Shown here piece after piece: positions 1-10,485 of a stretch of DNA of 64,000 bases. Position numbers and translations under genes: made by a program. Positions within the stretch are counted from its first letter, which is position 1. Each line of letters begins with the position of its first letter. The stretch is from Rhabdophis nuchalis (Eukaryota > Chordata > Lepidosauria > Squamata > Natricidae). The notes under the pieces were generated by a model. The model did no database searches. It was not told the origin of the DNA and saw only the letters and a list, made by a program, of their open reading frames with translations. The stretch spans positions 16,923,619-16,987,618 of the forward strand of contig CM077648.1 of assembly GCA_039707465.1 (NCBI GenBank), given 5' to 3'.

Positions 1-454
1 TTAGCATTTGTAACTTAGCCTTGTGGTGAAGAGCCACCGTTTGGTGTTCAGCCTGACAGGAAAAGTATTTTGCCACTCTGGAAGCATAAGCAGTAGCTTT
101 TAAATCCAACCAGCAAATACTGTTTTATTGAGAAAGGTTTTCTACCCTGCGAGAAAGAAAGCGACCAGTGAAGAATCAATACAGGCGGATTTATGATCAC
201 ATTTGCTTGCCTAAAGATTTTGAAAGCAAGTAGGAGCAGAAGTAATAAGAGTGATAAGGCTTTCTGGTGGGTCTATAATTCTCTTCAAGGAATACGAAAA
301 AATTAAAACCAATATTCTTTTTGTGAACATCTCTGAACCTTCACCCTCATCTTCCCGATGGTAGCCCTTGTCTTAAAACCACAATCGGGATTGGAATTTC
401 CATTGTTAATCAAGGCAATTAGTTTATGAGTCCCAGCTGATTTTAGACCTTTGT
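1..454. other. Upstream intronic sequence, nothing recognised
   Basis: AT-rich single-copy-looking DNA with no usable open frame, splice-flanked exon or repeat family that I recognise. Confidence 0.5.
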
Positions 455-625
455 TAAGCAAATCATTACAACTTTTAAGTGAATCATGTGGTCATTAAGT
501 GAATCCAGCTTCCCCATTGACTTTCCTTGCCAACAGTTGGCTGGGAAGGTGATCACATGACCTTGGGATGCTTCAACGGTCGTAAATACATTTGCTGTCA
601 AATGCCTGAATCCATGCAATGTGGA
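455..625. mobile_element. Fragment of the 'GTAGTCCTC' MITE (MITE E), interior only
   Basis: Contains the family's interior phrases: repeated 'taagtgaatc', 'ttgactt..cttg', 'gatcacatgacc' and 'cggtcgtaaat'. The same phrases occur in order in the fuller copies at 17054-17414, 52005-52668 and 54806-55176. Terminal repeats are missing here. Confidence 0.55.
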
Positions 626-1087
626 CGTCTCTTAATTACAGGTGCATGAATCGTAGTTTGACCAAATTTTTCTGTCCCACTGATAGGCGTTGCATGCTTC
701 AAATATGATTTGGAAGAACTGCTTTGATCCTTATCCAACCACAACATATTTCTGCTATTTATTAAAGCAACCCCATTATTCTTCAGGTTTCTGCTCCTAA
801 AGTAGCCCTTTCTAGACTTAAAACAAAAAAGAGTTAAAAAGAGGAGCTGTTTAATAAAAAACTAGATTTTTTTTTACGCTTGCCTTTTAAATCCTTTTTG
901 AAACATTTACAAACCTCCTATTAAATTTCGTGAAATTAAGCCCCTTTGAACTCAGTGGATCTGAAGCTCCGATTCAGAAGCTATCAGGACTATCTGATAG
1001 CTGTTGATCTAAAGAGCTGAGCTGCAGAAATCCTGAAGACCACTGAATAGCAACCAAGGTAAATAGAACATTCTCGTTGGTGCCACT
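626..1087. other. Intronic sequence, nothing recognised
   Basis: No exon or identifiable repeat. The last eight bases (GTGCCACT) are the left target-site duplication of the next element. Confidence 0.5.
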
Positions 1088-1289
1088 CAGTGGTGGGTTT
1101 CTGCAGGCTCCCACCTACTCGCGAGAGCCGGTTGGTGAAATTTAGAGAACTGGTGAGAGAGGGTTCCACCGGCGTACCTGGAAATAAATCTGGCCCGCTG
1201 CTGCCAGTGACCCAACGGGAAGGAAAGGAAGGAAGGAAGGAAGGAAGGAAAGAAAGAAAGAAGGAAGGAAGGAAGGAAGGAAGGAAGGA

Positions 1290-1353
<64 letters not shown>

Positions 1354-1530
1354 ATTTGTCATCACAATTGAGTCCAAAATTTTGGTTGCTAAGTAAGAGT
1401 GTTGTTAAATGAGTTTCGCCACCTTTTAAAAGGTGGCCACTCCCACCCTGTCACATGACTGCCAAGCCACACCCACAAAATAGGCCACACCTACAGAGTA
1501 GGTTCTAAAAAAAAATGAAACCCACCACTG
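1088..1530. mobile_element. Non-autonomous hAT element with internal GGAA/GAAA array
   Basis: Starts CAGTGGTGGGTTTCT and ends GAAACCCACCACTG, an inverted terminal repeat of the hAT CAG...CTG type. It is flanked by an 8-bp target duplication GTGCCACT/GTGCCATT (7 of 8), the length expected for hAT. The interior holds a polypurine array (1219-1354) followed by a conserved segment ending in CCACACCC repeats. There is no transposase frame, so it was moved in trans. A sister copy is at 46963-47353. Confidence 0.85.
1219..1354 (+). repeat. (GGAA)n/(GAAA)n microsatellite inside the hAT element
   Basis: About 136 bp of purine tetramers shifting from GGAA to pure GAAA toward the 3' side. It produces spurious Lys/Arg/Glu and Phe/Ser open frames on the two strands. 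Confidence 0.95.
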
Positions 1531-2071
1531 GTGCCATTGAATGGTGATTTGAATTTTTCATCCTGTACCTTAAATGCACAAAAATTCTTGGAATTAAAAC
1601 CAGTGATTATAGGTCTTCCCCCTATTTTGGCTTATCAGGTGATTTTTAGTTTTTCCCCTAAAAGCTGTGATAAGTTAAAAGGAAGTGTTTTATAATTCCT
1701 ATGAATTACGTAGTTACAATTCTTTGAAGCTAACATTGCTATAAATGGATTTTCTATTTTTATTGTTGCTGGTTGTTTTTCTGACCCTAGTCTTATTGGA
1801 AATATTTAATTAGTTGTAATTATAAATATTTTTGGTCCTTTTAACTGAAAAATGTAACTTTCTAAAATGTTTCTGTCATTTTTTTTTGCTGTTGTACCTA
1901 TGTATTTGAGTTTTTTGTTTGCATGTTCTGTAAGTAAATTACTGAAATGAAATGTATCTACAAACAAGTACATTTAAAACCATCATCATCATTTTACCTT
2001 ATAATCCGGGCTAAAATTGATTGGCCACGCTTTCCAGAACAAAAAAATAAATAAGGCATATTTTAAAGCTA
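1531..2071. other. AT-rich intronic sequence, nothing recognised
   Basis: Poly-T and poly-A runs only; no exon or repeat family seen. Confidence 0.5.
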
Positions 2072-2325
2072 CCGTGTTTCTCCGAAAATAAAACAGGGTT
2101 TTATTTTCTTTGGACCCCCGAAATAAGTGCTTGGCCTTATTTTTGGGGAGGTCTTATTGTTTTTGAGGTGCAGGAGGCAGTGAGCGTGGTCACCTCATGG
2201 TTGCTGCTGTGTTGCAGTATTTTCACGGAGGGCTTATTTTGGGGGGAGGGCTTATTTTAGTACATGCACTCAAAAGCCCGATTGGGCTTATTATCTGGGG
2301 AGATCTTATTTTCAGAGAAACAGGG
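2072..2325. mobile_element. TA-flanked MITE with 'ccctgtttctc' ends (mariner-type A)
   Basis: Ends are CCGTGTTTCTCCGAAAATAA and its complement TTATTTTCAGAGAAACAGGG, and the element sits between TA dinucleotides (2070-2071 and 2326-2327). The interior carries repeated 'cttattttggggg' phrases and a 'ggtcacctcatg' segment shared with 11551-11764 and 41824-42237. TA targets suggest Tc1/mariner-type mobilisation. There is no coding capacity. Confidence 0.75.
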
Positions 2326-2327
2326 TA

Positions 2328-2986
2328 AAACTCAGAACTGTGAGATCACATGCAATTTCTGAAGGAATATGCTTCTTGTTCCCTTACCCCATCCATTTTA
2401 TATTTTAGTATTTATTTTACTCAAATTATTCTTATTCTGAAAAGTTATTGTCAAGTGGAAAAATGGCGTATGTATTTTAAGCATACTGTATTTTAAATGG
2501 ATCCCTCAGGGGTATTTTCTGGAGAAAAAAAACCAGTAAGTTGTTAAGATTATCATAAATTAAATTGTATTGATTGCATTTGCAAAGTAACAATTGAAAT
2601 CTGACAAAACAATGGTACAACAATACAGATTATTTATGTTGGAGGATGGCAACTTTAATTATGAGTGTAGCCAAAATTAACTTCTGAAAAACACCACAGA
2701 CACAGTAGAAGCCCAACAATTTGTTAATAAACATCTGGTATTAACGGGATGTGGATTCATTATGAACACTCAATCAGAACACAGAATGTCACAAGCATTA
2801 GTCAAGATTTTGTAACCATGTTGCTATAATTGGATAGTAATTGGCATCATCTGACTAAAATGTTGGTTCGTAAGAAGAGACAATACATATTTTCTGTACG
2901 ATCTGTAATAAATAAGAAAAGGCCGATATAAATGGCTGAGCAAAAAGTAAGAGATTATCTTTGAATGCGTTCTAGGAAAGCCTCAG
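2328..2986. other. AT-rich intronic sequence, nothing recognised
   Basis: No repeat family or exon recognised. Confidence 0.5.
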
Positions 2987-3110
2987 AATCATGTTTCTCA
3001 ACCGTGGCTACTTTAAGGTGTGCGGAATTCCATCTCTCAGAAGTTGGAGCTGGGGGATTCTGGGAGATGAAGTCTGTGCGTCTTAAAATTGCCCAAGTTG
3101 AGAAAGCTTG
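2987..3110. mobile_element. Degraded copy of the palindromic hAT foldback MITE
   Basis: Arms 'tttctcaaccgtggctactttaa' and 'ttaaaattgcccaagttgagaaa' are inverted copies around a 'ctgggggattctgggag' core, as in the intact element at 3238-3372. The left arm is diverged and no clear target duplication remains. Confidence 0.65.
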
Positions 3111-3237
3111 TTCTAGATGTTTTACACGTAGATAAGACAAACACAGTTCTGCATTTGGATAAATCAGAATGTTGGGAGGGACTGCAAATCAACAGATTGT
3201 CGAGAATGAAATAGTGGCATCTACATGTCTCATAGAG

Positions 3238-3372
3238 CAGGGATGTCCAAACTTGGGAACTTTAAGACTTGTGGACTTCAACTCCCAGAATTCCCCAGCC
3301 AGCATAGCTGGCTGGGGAATTCTGAGAGTTGAAGTCCACAAGTCTTAAAGTTCCCAAGTTTGGACATCCCTG
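3238..3372. mobile_element. Near-perfect palindromic hAT foldback MITE
   Basis: A 135-bp element starting CAGGGATGTCCAAACTTGGG and ending with its complement. The two arms are complementary almost throughout (one mismatch seen near the centre) and meet at a GCCAGCATAGCTGGC core. It is flanked by a perfect 8-bp duplication, TCATAGAG (3230-3237 and 3373-3380), diagnostic of hAT. There is no coding capacity. The element could form a hairpin as single-stranded DNA or RNA. Confidence 0.9.
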
Positions 3373-3592
3373 TCATAGAGGAACGGGGGGAGGTGTTGGT
3401 TACGAGAGGAGGTTACTAGAGAATACGAAACTTCTACAGCTCCACTGAAGTTTGTGAGAAACTGGAAACGTTCAAGGATGATTTAGCAGGTGGACAAGTG
3501 AGACAAATAGTTTGCCTAACAATGGGAACTTGTTTACTTGGTCTACGTAGAAACCTGGAGGGCTGGGCTGAGGAAATAATTGATTAATACTA

Positions 3593-3993
3593 CCATATTT
3601 TTCAGAGTATAAGACACACTGGAGTATAAGATGCACCAAGATTTTGAAGAGGCAAATAAAAAAGTTTTTGCACTCTCAAAAACACCCCGCTTTTCGCAAA
3701 ACGGGCCCATTTTTCATCAAAATAAAGGGCATGCATAGCCTTTAGGAGACTTATAGAATGCTCCTGGGAGCCGGGGCAAAAACGAGTGACAAAAAGCCAA
3801 TTTTTCACTCAATTCTGCCCTCCCCAGGCCCCAGGAGCATTCTGGAAGCCTCCTAAAGGCTATGCACGGCCATTTTGGTGAAAGGGCGGGGTTTCGGGAG
3901 GCCAAAAATGCTGTATTCAGTGTATAAGACGCACCCAGATTTCCACCCTCTTTTGAGGGAAAAAGTTGCGTCTTAATACTCCAAAAAATACAG
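3593..3993. mobile_element. TA-flanked MITE with 'CCATATTTTTC..GTATAAGAC' ends (mariner-type B)
   Basis: Left end CCATATTTTTCAGAGTATAA, right end ...ACTCCAAAAAATACAG, with TA on both sides. The interior carries two inverted copies of a phrase around 'gcctttaggag' and repeated 'taagacgcacc' blocks. Sisters are at 50641-50977 and 54174-54795, and a partial copy at 48288-48370. Non-coding. Confidence 0.75.
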
Positions 3994-4149
3994 TATGCAT
4001 TGGGGGGTTGAGAAACTCAGAATTAATTTTACTTCAGCATTCCCAAGTTATGTATTCAATAAACCAGTAAGTTTTTCAGAAAAGAAAATGATTCTGGACC
4101 TTTATTTGGATACTCATTGCTGGATGTTGACACAGATGGAACCATATAG

Positions 4150-4602
4150 CTAAATCGGATGCGTATGGATCGGATCCTGCCCCACACATCCTCACGACCG
4201 ATTCGCTCCCACAGAGAGGGGCTTCTCCGGGTGCCGTCCACTAGACTTTGTCAGCGGGCGACGCCCAGGGGAAGGGCGCTCTCTGTGGCGGGCCCGGCCC
4301 TCTGGAACGACCTTCCCCCTGATATTAGAACGACCACCGACCTCCGCTCCTTCCGTGTAAAATTGAAGACCTATCTCTTTCGACTGGCCGGCCTTGAATA
4401 GTTCTCTCTGTCTTTTAACTACAAATATTTTAATGGGTTCTTAATTTTATATTTTTAGCACGGGTAATTCTATTTAATTCTATTTTAAGTATGTTTGTAT
4501 TATTGTATACTGTTTTTAACTATGCCTGTGCACCGCCCCGGGTCCCTGTGGGGAGAGGGTGCGGTTAATAAATCTCAATTTATTATTATTATTATTATTA
4601 TT
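4150..4602 (+). mobile_element. L2/CR1-group LINE, 3' end
   Basis: Encodes the C-terminus of the LINE ORF2: 'RSHREGLLRVPSTRLC', then 'FSVAGPALWNDLPPDI', then 'LRSFRVKLKTYLFRLAGLE' and a stop at about 4400. The 3' UTR follows, with a short hairpin-like 'gccccgggtccctgtgggga' segment and a (TTA)n tail ending near 4602. The element is 5'-truncated. The family is abundant here: further copies lie at about 22.1, 25.9, 30.7, 33.4, 34.8, 43.2, 44.7, 55.2, 62.8 and 63.1 kb. I place it in the L2/CR1 (jockey) group from the LDYCNALYMGLP and LHWLPV motifs of fuller copies. Confidence 0.8.
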
Positions 4603-4855
4603 AAATGGAGCCTATTGAATTTTATTCTTTTCTCTTCTGTTTTTACTTTGATTTGATAAGGCAATCTCAATATTCCAGTTGCAAACTCCAACACTGGTGC
4701 TTAAAAATAATAAATAGAAACCTTTGCCTCTGCTGTATCCTTTTTTCCCTGTGTTTTTCAATCTCTTTTCCTACTCTCAAGCTGCCAGAAGAGGGTACCT
4801 CTTGTGCATATCTACAGAAAAATGCTGTATTTTAATTTCTTGCAATTCCACAAGG

Positions 4856-5014
4856 AAATTGCAATGCATGGCTGTGAAAGTTGGACCATAAGAAAGACTG
4901 AGCGCCAAGGAATGGAGTCCTTTGAACTATGGTGCTGGAGGAGACTCCTGCAAGTCTCTTGGACTGCAAGGCGATCAGACTGGTCAGTCCTAGAGGAGAT
5001 CAAGCCTGACTGAT
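4856..5014 (+). mobile_element. Bov-B (RTE) LINE fragment
   Basis: Translates as GCESWTIRKTERQGMESFEL, then WCWRRLLQVSWTARRSDWS, part of the region C-terminal to the reverse transcriptase domain in Bov-B. Truncated on both sides, with stops just beyond. Confidence 0.85.
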
Positions 5015-5019
5015 CAGGA

Positions 5020-5160
5020 GAACCGGTAGTTAAAAATGCTTAAAAAGTTAAAAAAAATAGTTGGCCATGCCCACCCGGTCACATGACGCCCCCACCTAGG
5101 CCACACCCACCAAGCCACACCCACAGAAGCGGTAGGAAAAAAATTTGAATTTCACCACTG
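5020..5160. mobile_element. 3' part of a hAT MITE (relative of 1088-1530)
   Basis: Starts at 'gaaccggta', continues through CACACCC-rich sequence with 'cacatgac', and ends AATTTCACCACTG, a diverged CAGTGGTG... terminal repeat. The left end is missing where it abuts the Bov-B fragment. Confidence 0.6.
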
Positions 5161-5807
5161 CTCAACTTCTTTCAGTTATCCCAGGGCATTGGGGCAAATA
5201 GTTTGAATGCCAGCGGCATTGTTGCTTCTGCAACCTACTTAGATTAAGGGGAACGGAAGTGGATTCTCACAGCTTAGAGTTTGTTTCTCCTCTCCCCCCC
5301 CCCCCCAACCTTTGGAAAAGAACTGATTGTGGCTTTTAGAGTTATAAAATAGAGTTATCAGCCAGTTTGCAGGTGCCTAAATCCACTGCAGAGGTATTTT
5401 ACCTGCATTGTTTGGTGACATCACACACACACACTTTAGCATAAGAGAGGTGTCTCAATACAAATATGAGTGGTTGGGCAAAACAGCAAAGCCCATTTTA
5501 GCTTCATTTTACATGCACAGCAGGGATTAAAATCAGCATGTTTAGCAAAAGAAGGAAGTTGTATTTTAGAATTTCTAAGGGGCTATTTCAAAATAAATGG
5601 AGAGTTTTATGAAGGCCTTTTGCGGAAACATTTTTCTGCAAGTGGTAATTAAACCTTTGAGGGAGGAAAAAAAAGAGGAGGTGAACATGTCAGCATTCAT
5701 CTGTCAGCATTTCTTTGGACTAGCAAAGAGAAAAGTCTCTTTCCTTTCCTTTCCTTTTTCCTAACTAACAGAATATGTTCATTGGGGGGATTTTAAACTA
5801 GAACTTG
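5161..5807. other. Intronic sequence with short simple repeats
   Basis: Holds a C12 run at 5295-5306, a short CA run near 5425, and a TTTCC run near 5740-5757. No gene seen. The last five bases (ACTTG) are the LTR target duplication. Confidence 0.6.
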
Positions 5808-6403
5808 TGTTGTGGCCTGCCGGCAGCCAGCAAAACTGGCTGCAGAGTCGGACAATAAGGAAGTTGGGGAGGAACATGGGCCAGTCTTGGGGGGTTGAGG
5901 AAACCTCAGATGAGGGCTTTGCGTCAGAGGCAGAGAGGGAGCTAGACAGCAGTGAGGCAGAAGAACAGCTTGAGCCTGTTCCCAGTGTGGGCATGCACAG
6001 AGCTGCCAGAAGACAAGAACAACTAAGGAAGCAGGGTCAACTTAGGAGTACAGCCACACCTTGGAGGTGATTGGCCCCTCCTATAGGAAACAAAAGAGTA
6101 GTGAATGGGGAGTGGGCTTTTGCAGGAAACAATTGGTTCATTCAGTCAGTTCAAGATTGGCAAGTTCTGCACGTGACTTTAAGAGACGCTGTGCCAAGTT
6201 TGGCTTTGCCCTGCATTTGGAAACTAGTTATCTGGCAGTGCTCCCAAAGAGATAAGGTGCGTATGGATAAACATTCCTCAGAAAGACTTTACTGAGCCTT
6301 GCTGACTGTGAATGAAAGGAAGTCACAGTCGTGTAAATAAAAGAGGTTTTTGCAGGGACCAAGACTTTGCTTCTTGCTTTTTAAGGAAGCCTGGGTCAGA
6401 ACA
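5808..6403 (+). mobile_element. Solo LTR, family 1
   Basis: A 596-bp unit starting TGTTGTGGCC and ending GGGTCAGAACA (TG...CA), flanked by a perfect 5-bp duplication ACTTG (5803-5807, 6404-6408). An AATAAA signal near 6338 fits the end of an LTR R region. No internal retroviral genes are adjacent, so this is a solo LTR. Three further copies (13469-14027 +, 21185-21695 -, 23287-23886 -) share the boundaries. The 5' half carries an acidic reading frame ('EEQLEPVPSVGMHRAARRQE') conserved between copies. Confidence 0.85.
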
Positions 6404-6755
6404 ACTTGACACAGTGTTGAAAACTATACAAACACACCCACAGGCACACACATGCTGTTAAAACTGCATGTCCTGTTAAATCAAAGTTCTAATGAGAGCT
6501 AATCTGGATTTCCTAAATTCCACATGATGCAGGTAAAGAGTTGTTCTATCTCTATAGTGTCATCTGGGGTCATCTAGATTTTGCAGCCTAAACTAGTTGA
6601 ACCTAGATATAGCCTTAATAATAATAATTTTATAAAAGGTGGCTACAAGAGGTGTCCAAGTTAGAATAGTTGAATGTCAGTGTTTTTGAGTTGTAACATT
6701 TTAATAGGAGGGTTTTTAAAAAAAATGGCATTGTAATCCCTTGCATTGGGGTGGA
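6404..6755. other. Intronic sequence, nothing recognised
   Basis: A small imperfect CA-rich patch near 6425-6450; nothing else. Confidence 0.5.
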
Positions 6756-6945
6756 GTCGGGGTAACTGAATGGAGTCGAGCGTTGACTGGCCTGATTCCC
6801 TTCCTGGCACCTACATGGTGTTAGCAGCAGGTATTTTCTCTTTGTGCTCAGAGAGAGAAATATTTGTAGCTACCTAGGATCAAACTCACAGCGTCCTGAT
6901 TGTAAGGCGAGAGCTCCACCTCTAGGCCACCATGCCACTCTTATT
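6756..6945 (-). mobile_element. Probable old tRNA-derived SINE
   Basis: Read on the minus strand, the end near 6945 begins AGTGGCATGGTGGCCTAGAG, A-box-like, with a B-box-like 'gtttgatcct' about 45 bases later. That resembles the tRNA-like head of a SINE. Family not identified. Confidence 0.45.
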
Positions 6946-7487
6946 TTTTTCATATAAAGAATTCCTTTATATTTGAAAATCATCTTAGCATCTGTCTAAA
7001 CTTACTCAAGTTTAATATTTAAACTCACTGAGCTTTAACACTTTAAGAGTCAGTTTACATTTACTATATTCAGAGTATTGAAGTATCTTGTCCCACTAAC
7101 CTTACTGATCTCAAAAATCACAGAAATACTGTTAAAATTAAATAAGTTCTGTGAGCCAGAAAAATGCTATTTGTTTAGGCAATTATATCACAACTTAAAA
7201 CAGCAAAAATCCTGTTAACAGATTACACAGTTAATTTAGCCTAATTAGTACATTTCTACATCAAGTCTTAAGGGGTATTGTTTAAGAGCATTATCAAAAT
7301 AATACGCAAGAAACAAAGGAGTCAGTTTTAGATAACCTTGGTGGTGAATTCTTCTTTTATATTCTTTCCAGTAAATAAATAATTAAATATTATTTATTTA
7401 ATGGTTCATATCTCATATTCAAGGGATGTTTATGAGCAGATAATTCAAGATAGCCCTATTGTCTCATACAAATCATTGCATATTCTC
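6946..7487. other. AT-rich intronic sequence, nothing recognised
   Basis: The last eight bases (ATATTCTC) are the target duplication of the following hAT element. Confidence 0.5.
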
Positions 7488-8289
7488 CAGTGATCGGATT
7501 CAAATATTTTACTACTGGTTCTGTGGGCATGGTGTGGCTTGGTGGGCGTGGCAGGGGAAGGATACTGCAAAATCTCTATTTCCACCCACTCCAGGGGAAG
7601 GATACTGTAAAATCTCCATTCCCTCCCTACCCCACTAACCTGCTTTCCAGCTCTGTTCTCCTGCAGGGCAAGTGAAGAAGATCCAGCCGATCAGCTGGGA
7701 CTCGGGAGGCAACAAATAGATGGGGGAGGAGCCAGCCAGAGGTGATATTTGCCAGTTCTCCAAACTGGAGAACTGGAGGACTGGAGACTGAAACATATGA
7801 AGGGGGACTGGAGACTAAAACATATGAAGAACGGTTGCAGGAGCTGGGTATGTCTAGTTTGATGAAGAGAAGGACCAGGGGAGACATGATAGCAGTGTTC
7901 CGATATCTGAGAGGGTGCCACAAAGAAGAGGAAGTCAAACTATTCTCCAAGGCACCTGGGGGCAGGACAAGAAGCAATGGGTGGAAACTAATCAAGGAGA
8001 GAAGCAACTTAGAACTAAGGAGAAATTTCCTGACAGTTAGAACAATTCACCTCTGGAACAGCTTGCCTCCAGAAGTTGTGAATGCCCCAACCCTGGAAGT
8101 CTTTAAAAAGATGTTAGATAGCCATTTGTCTGAAATGGTATAAGGTTCCTGCCCACGCAGGGGGTTGGACTAGAAGACCTACAAGGTCCCTTCCAACTCT
8201 GCTATTGTATTGTATTGTATTATAAACTATTCAAAATTTCCGTTACCGGTTTGCTAGAACCGGTGAGAACTGGCTGAATACCACTTCTG
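7488..8289. mobile_element. hAT MITE (family D) split by a CR1 insertion
   Basis: Starts CAGTGATCGGATTCA and ends CTGAATACCACTTCTG, with a perfect 8-bp duplication ATATTCTC (7480-7487, 8290-8297). The interior phrases 'ggttctgtgggcatgg', 'ggaaggatactg' and 'ccgatcagctggga' recur in the copies at 9356, 10165, 38825 and 52311. A CR1 copy occupies 7767-8223, leaving 345 bp of MITE. Confidence 0.85.
7767..8223 (+). mobile_element. CR1 LINE 3' end, inserted in a hAT MITE
   Basis: Encodes the CR1 ORF2 C-terminus: 'MKRRTRGDMIAVFRYLRGC', then 'NFLTVRTIHLWNSLPPEVV', then 'LEVFKKMLDSHLSEMV' and a stop at about 8143. The conserved 3' UTR 'ggttggactagaagacc...ccttccaactctg' and a (TATTG)n tail follow. 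The flanking 5-bp AAACT is duplicated, and the MITE sequence continues on the other side. 5'-truncated, as is typical. Confidence 0.9.
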
Positions 8290-8922
8290 ATATTCTCGTA
8301 TCAAATACCTTTGTCAGTATATACATTCTGAGATCCTGGAGATTTTGTAGGGCAAAATAATATCCCATAACCTGGAACTTCTGTGCAAGATCTCCTTTAA
8401 AAAATTGTGTGATATGATTGAGAAGACATGCTAAGAACAAACAAGGAATCTGTGACACTTATCATAATTTATTTTTGGGTGCCTTCCTAGCTCTGAATTT
8501 CACCACTAGGGTCAATAATAAAGAATACAGGAAACTTTCTGTCAAATTAATCGTAGTTGCTTTTTCTCTGAACGTTGTTCATTTCATTGGCTTTGACTGA
8601 AATTATGCTTGAATATTTTTTCATACTTGTTTCACTAATATTCTCCTCCTGAATAAATTGCACCGCTAGTGCTTCCTTTATCATAGTTGTTAAAAATTCT
8701 AAACAGTCATACACCAGAGACCAGAACAAATAAAAGCACTCAGTAATATGCAATTAAAAATTCTAGCATAAAATAATAAATAACAACTACAATCTATGAT
8801 AAAATCCAGCCTGTCATGGTCTAACTATAGTAAATTACAATCCATAAAATGTGTGGTCCATTGTCAGTTTAATACTAAAAGGGAAAAGAATAAGCAAGGG
8901 AAAAGCTTTGCCACATTTACAA
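8290..8922. other. Intronic sequence, nothing recognised
   Basis: No repeat or exon recognised. Confidence 0.5.
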
Positions 8923-9100
8923 TATAATAGCAGAGTTGGAAGGGACCTTGTAGGTCTTCTAGTCCAACCCCCTGCATGGGCAGGAACCTTATACCATTTC
9001 AGACAAGTGGCTGTCTAACCTCTTTTTAAAGAATTCCAGGGTTGGGGCATTCACAACTTCTGGAGGCAAGCTGTTCCAGAGGTTAATTGTTCTAACTGTT
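8923..9100 (-). mobile_element. CR1 LINE 3' end fragment
   Basis: Minus-strand copy: 'agcagagttggaagggacc', 'cttctagtccaacccc', 'cattcacaacttctggagg'. Only the last 30 or so codons and the 3' UTR remain. Confidence 0.85.
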
Positions 9101-9355
9101 CTAATTTGTTATAGAACATACCTATGTTGGATTAAACACATGTTTCCAACAAATTCTCAATCCTTTTTTTAAAAATCATAATTGTACATAATTGTATAAG
9201 CCATTAAGATGTGTAGTAATTCTTATTTTCATATCTGAGGAATCTGTCAAATATTCCACGGATCTTGACTTAATACATGTTGATGGGACAGTGCTGAAAA
9301 TATTCCCTTTGTTGTCAATTTCAATTGATATATTGTACATTCTTCATGTCTGCAC

Positions 9356-9611
9356 CAGGAGTGGGATTCAATATTTTTACTACTGGTTCTGTGGGTGTGG
9401 CTTGGTGGGCGTGGCTAGGGAACAATACTGCAAAATCCTCCCTCCCTCCCCACTCCTGGGGGAAGGATACTGTAAAATCCCCATTTCCTCCCCACCTCAC
9501 TAACCTGCTTTCCAGCTTCGTTCTGTGCAGGTCAACAAAAGAAGACCCAGCCGAACAGCTGGGAATCTGATCAGCTGGGACTTAGATGGGGGGTAATAGA
9601 TGGGGGTGGGG
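9356..9611. mobile_element. hAT MITE family D, first copy of the duplicated pair
   Basis: Begins CAGGAGTGGGATTCAATATT and continues with 'actactggttctgtgggtg' and 'ggggaaggatactg'. Its remainder resumes after the nested element at 10074-10119 and lacks the right terminal repeat. Confidence 0.75.
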
Positions 9612-10065
9612 CAGTGGTGCATTTCAATTTTTTTTAGAACCTCTTATGTAGGTGTGGCCTGCTTTGTGGGAGTGGCTTGCCAGCCATGTGACTGAGTGGG
9701 AGTGGCTTGGCAGTCATGTGACCGGGTGGGTGTAGTCAACGTGTAAAATGTGGTGAAACTCACTTAACAACGCTCTTGCTTAGCAACCAAAATGTTGGCT
9801 CAGAAACTCTGGCATTTGAAGCATGCAAGTCTTAAAGCTGTCAAGTTACAAGATCCTTGCACCCCTAATCCTTTAGGGAAAAAAACAGGGGTGTTCAAAC
9901 TTGACAGCTTTAAGACTTGTGGATTTCAACTCCCAGAATTCCTCCTCCCGCTCTTCATTTTGATGATGGGCGGGAGGAGGGAGCTGGAACTGGTTCTAAA
10001 CGGCACTGTAGATTTGTGGAACCTCTGCTATAGAAGAGGTTAGAACTGGCAGGAACCCACCCCTG
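9612..10065. mobile_element. Composite hAT MITE nested in MITE D
   Basis: Starts CAGTGGTGCATTTCA and ends GGAACCCACCCCTG, flanked by a perfect 8-bp duplication GGGTGGGG (9604-9611, 10066-10073). The left half carries the 'gtgtggcctgctttgtggg' and 'cttagcaaccaaaat' phrases of the 1088-1530 family in reverse. The middle carries two inverted pieces of the palindromic foldback MITE ('aagtcttaaagctgtcaag' and 'cttgacagctttaagactt'). Confidence 0.8.
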
Positions 10066-10164
10066 GGGTGGGGCCAATGAGAGGTGGTATTTTCCAGTTC
10101 TCTGAATTACTCAAGATTTCTGCTATCTTTCAATTTAGATATTGTACATTCTTCATGTCTGTAC

Positions 10165-10485
10165 CAGTGGTGGGATTCAAAATTTTTTTACTACCGATTC
10201 TGTGGGCATGGCTTGGTGGAGATGGTGAGCGTGGCTTGGTGGGCATGGCTAGGGAATGATACTGTAAAATCCCCATTCCCTCCCCATCCCTCTAACCTGC
10301 TTTCCAGCTCCGTTCTATGCAGGGCAACAAAAGAAGAACCTACCGATCAGCTGGGGCTCAGGAGGCAGTGAATAGATGGGGCGGGGCCAGTCAGGAGTGA
10401 TATTTGCCGGTTCTCCAAACTACTCAAAATTTCCGCTATCTGTTCTCCAGAACTGGTCAGAACCGGCTGGTCAATACCACCTCTG
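10165..10485. mobile_element. hAT MITE family D, complete copy
   Basis: Starts CAGTGGTGGGATTCAAAATT and ends CAATACCACCTCTG, with target duplication GTCTGTAC/GTCTGTGC. It ends only 136 bp before the CCSER1 exon A acceptor, leaving the branch-point region untouched. Confidence 0.85.

Larger units (their letters stand above)
9317..10485 (+). repeat. Tandem duplication of a MITE D copy with its flank
   Basis: The 30-base flank 'gatat.ttgtacattcttcatgtctgyacc' precedes a MITE D start both at about 9356 and at 10165. The first unit is cut within the MITE 3' part and runs directly into the second flank copy at about 10120, as expected for a tandem duplication with a junction inside the element. 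The first unit was later split by another hAT element (9612-10065). Confidence 0.75.

Noticed and set aside
3238..3372. Rho-independent terminator or microRNA gene
   Set aside because: The perfect hairpin is explained by a hAT foldback element with an 8-bp target duplication; miRNA status needs small-RNA data.
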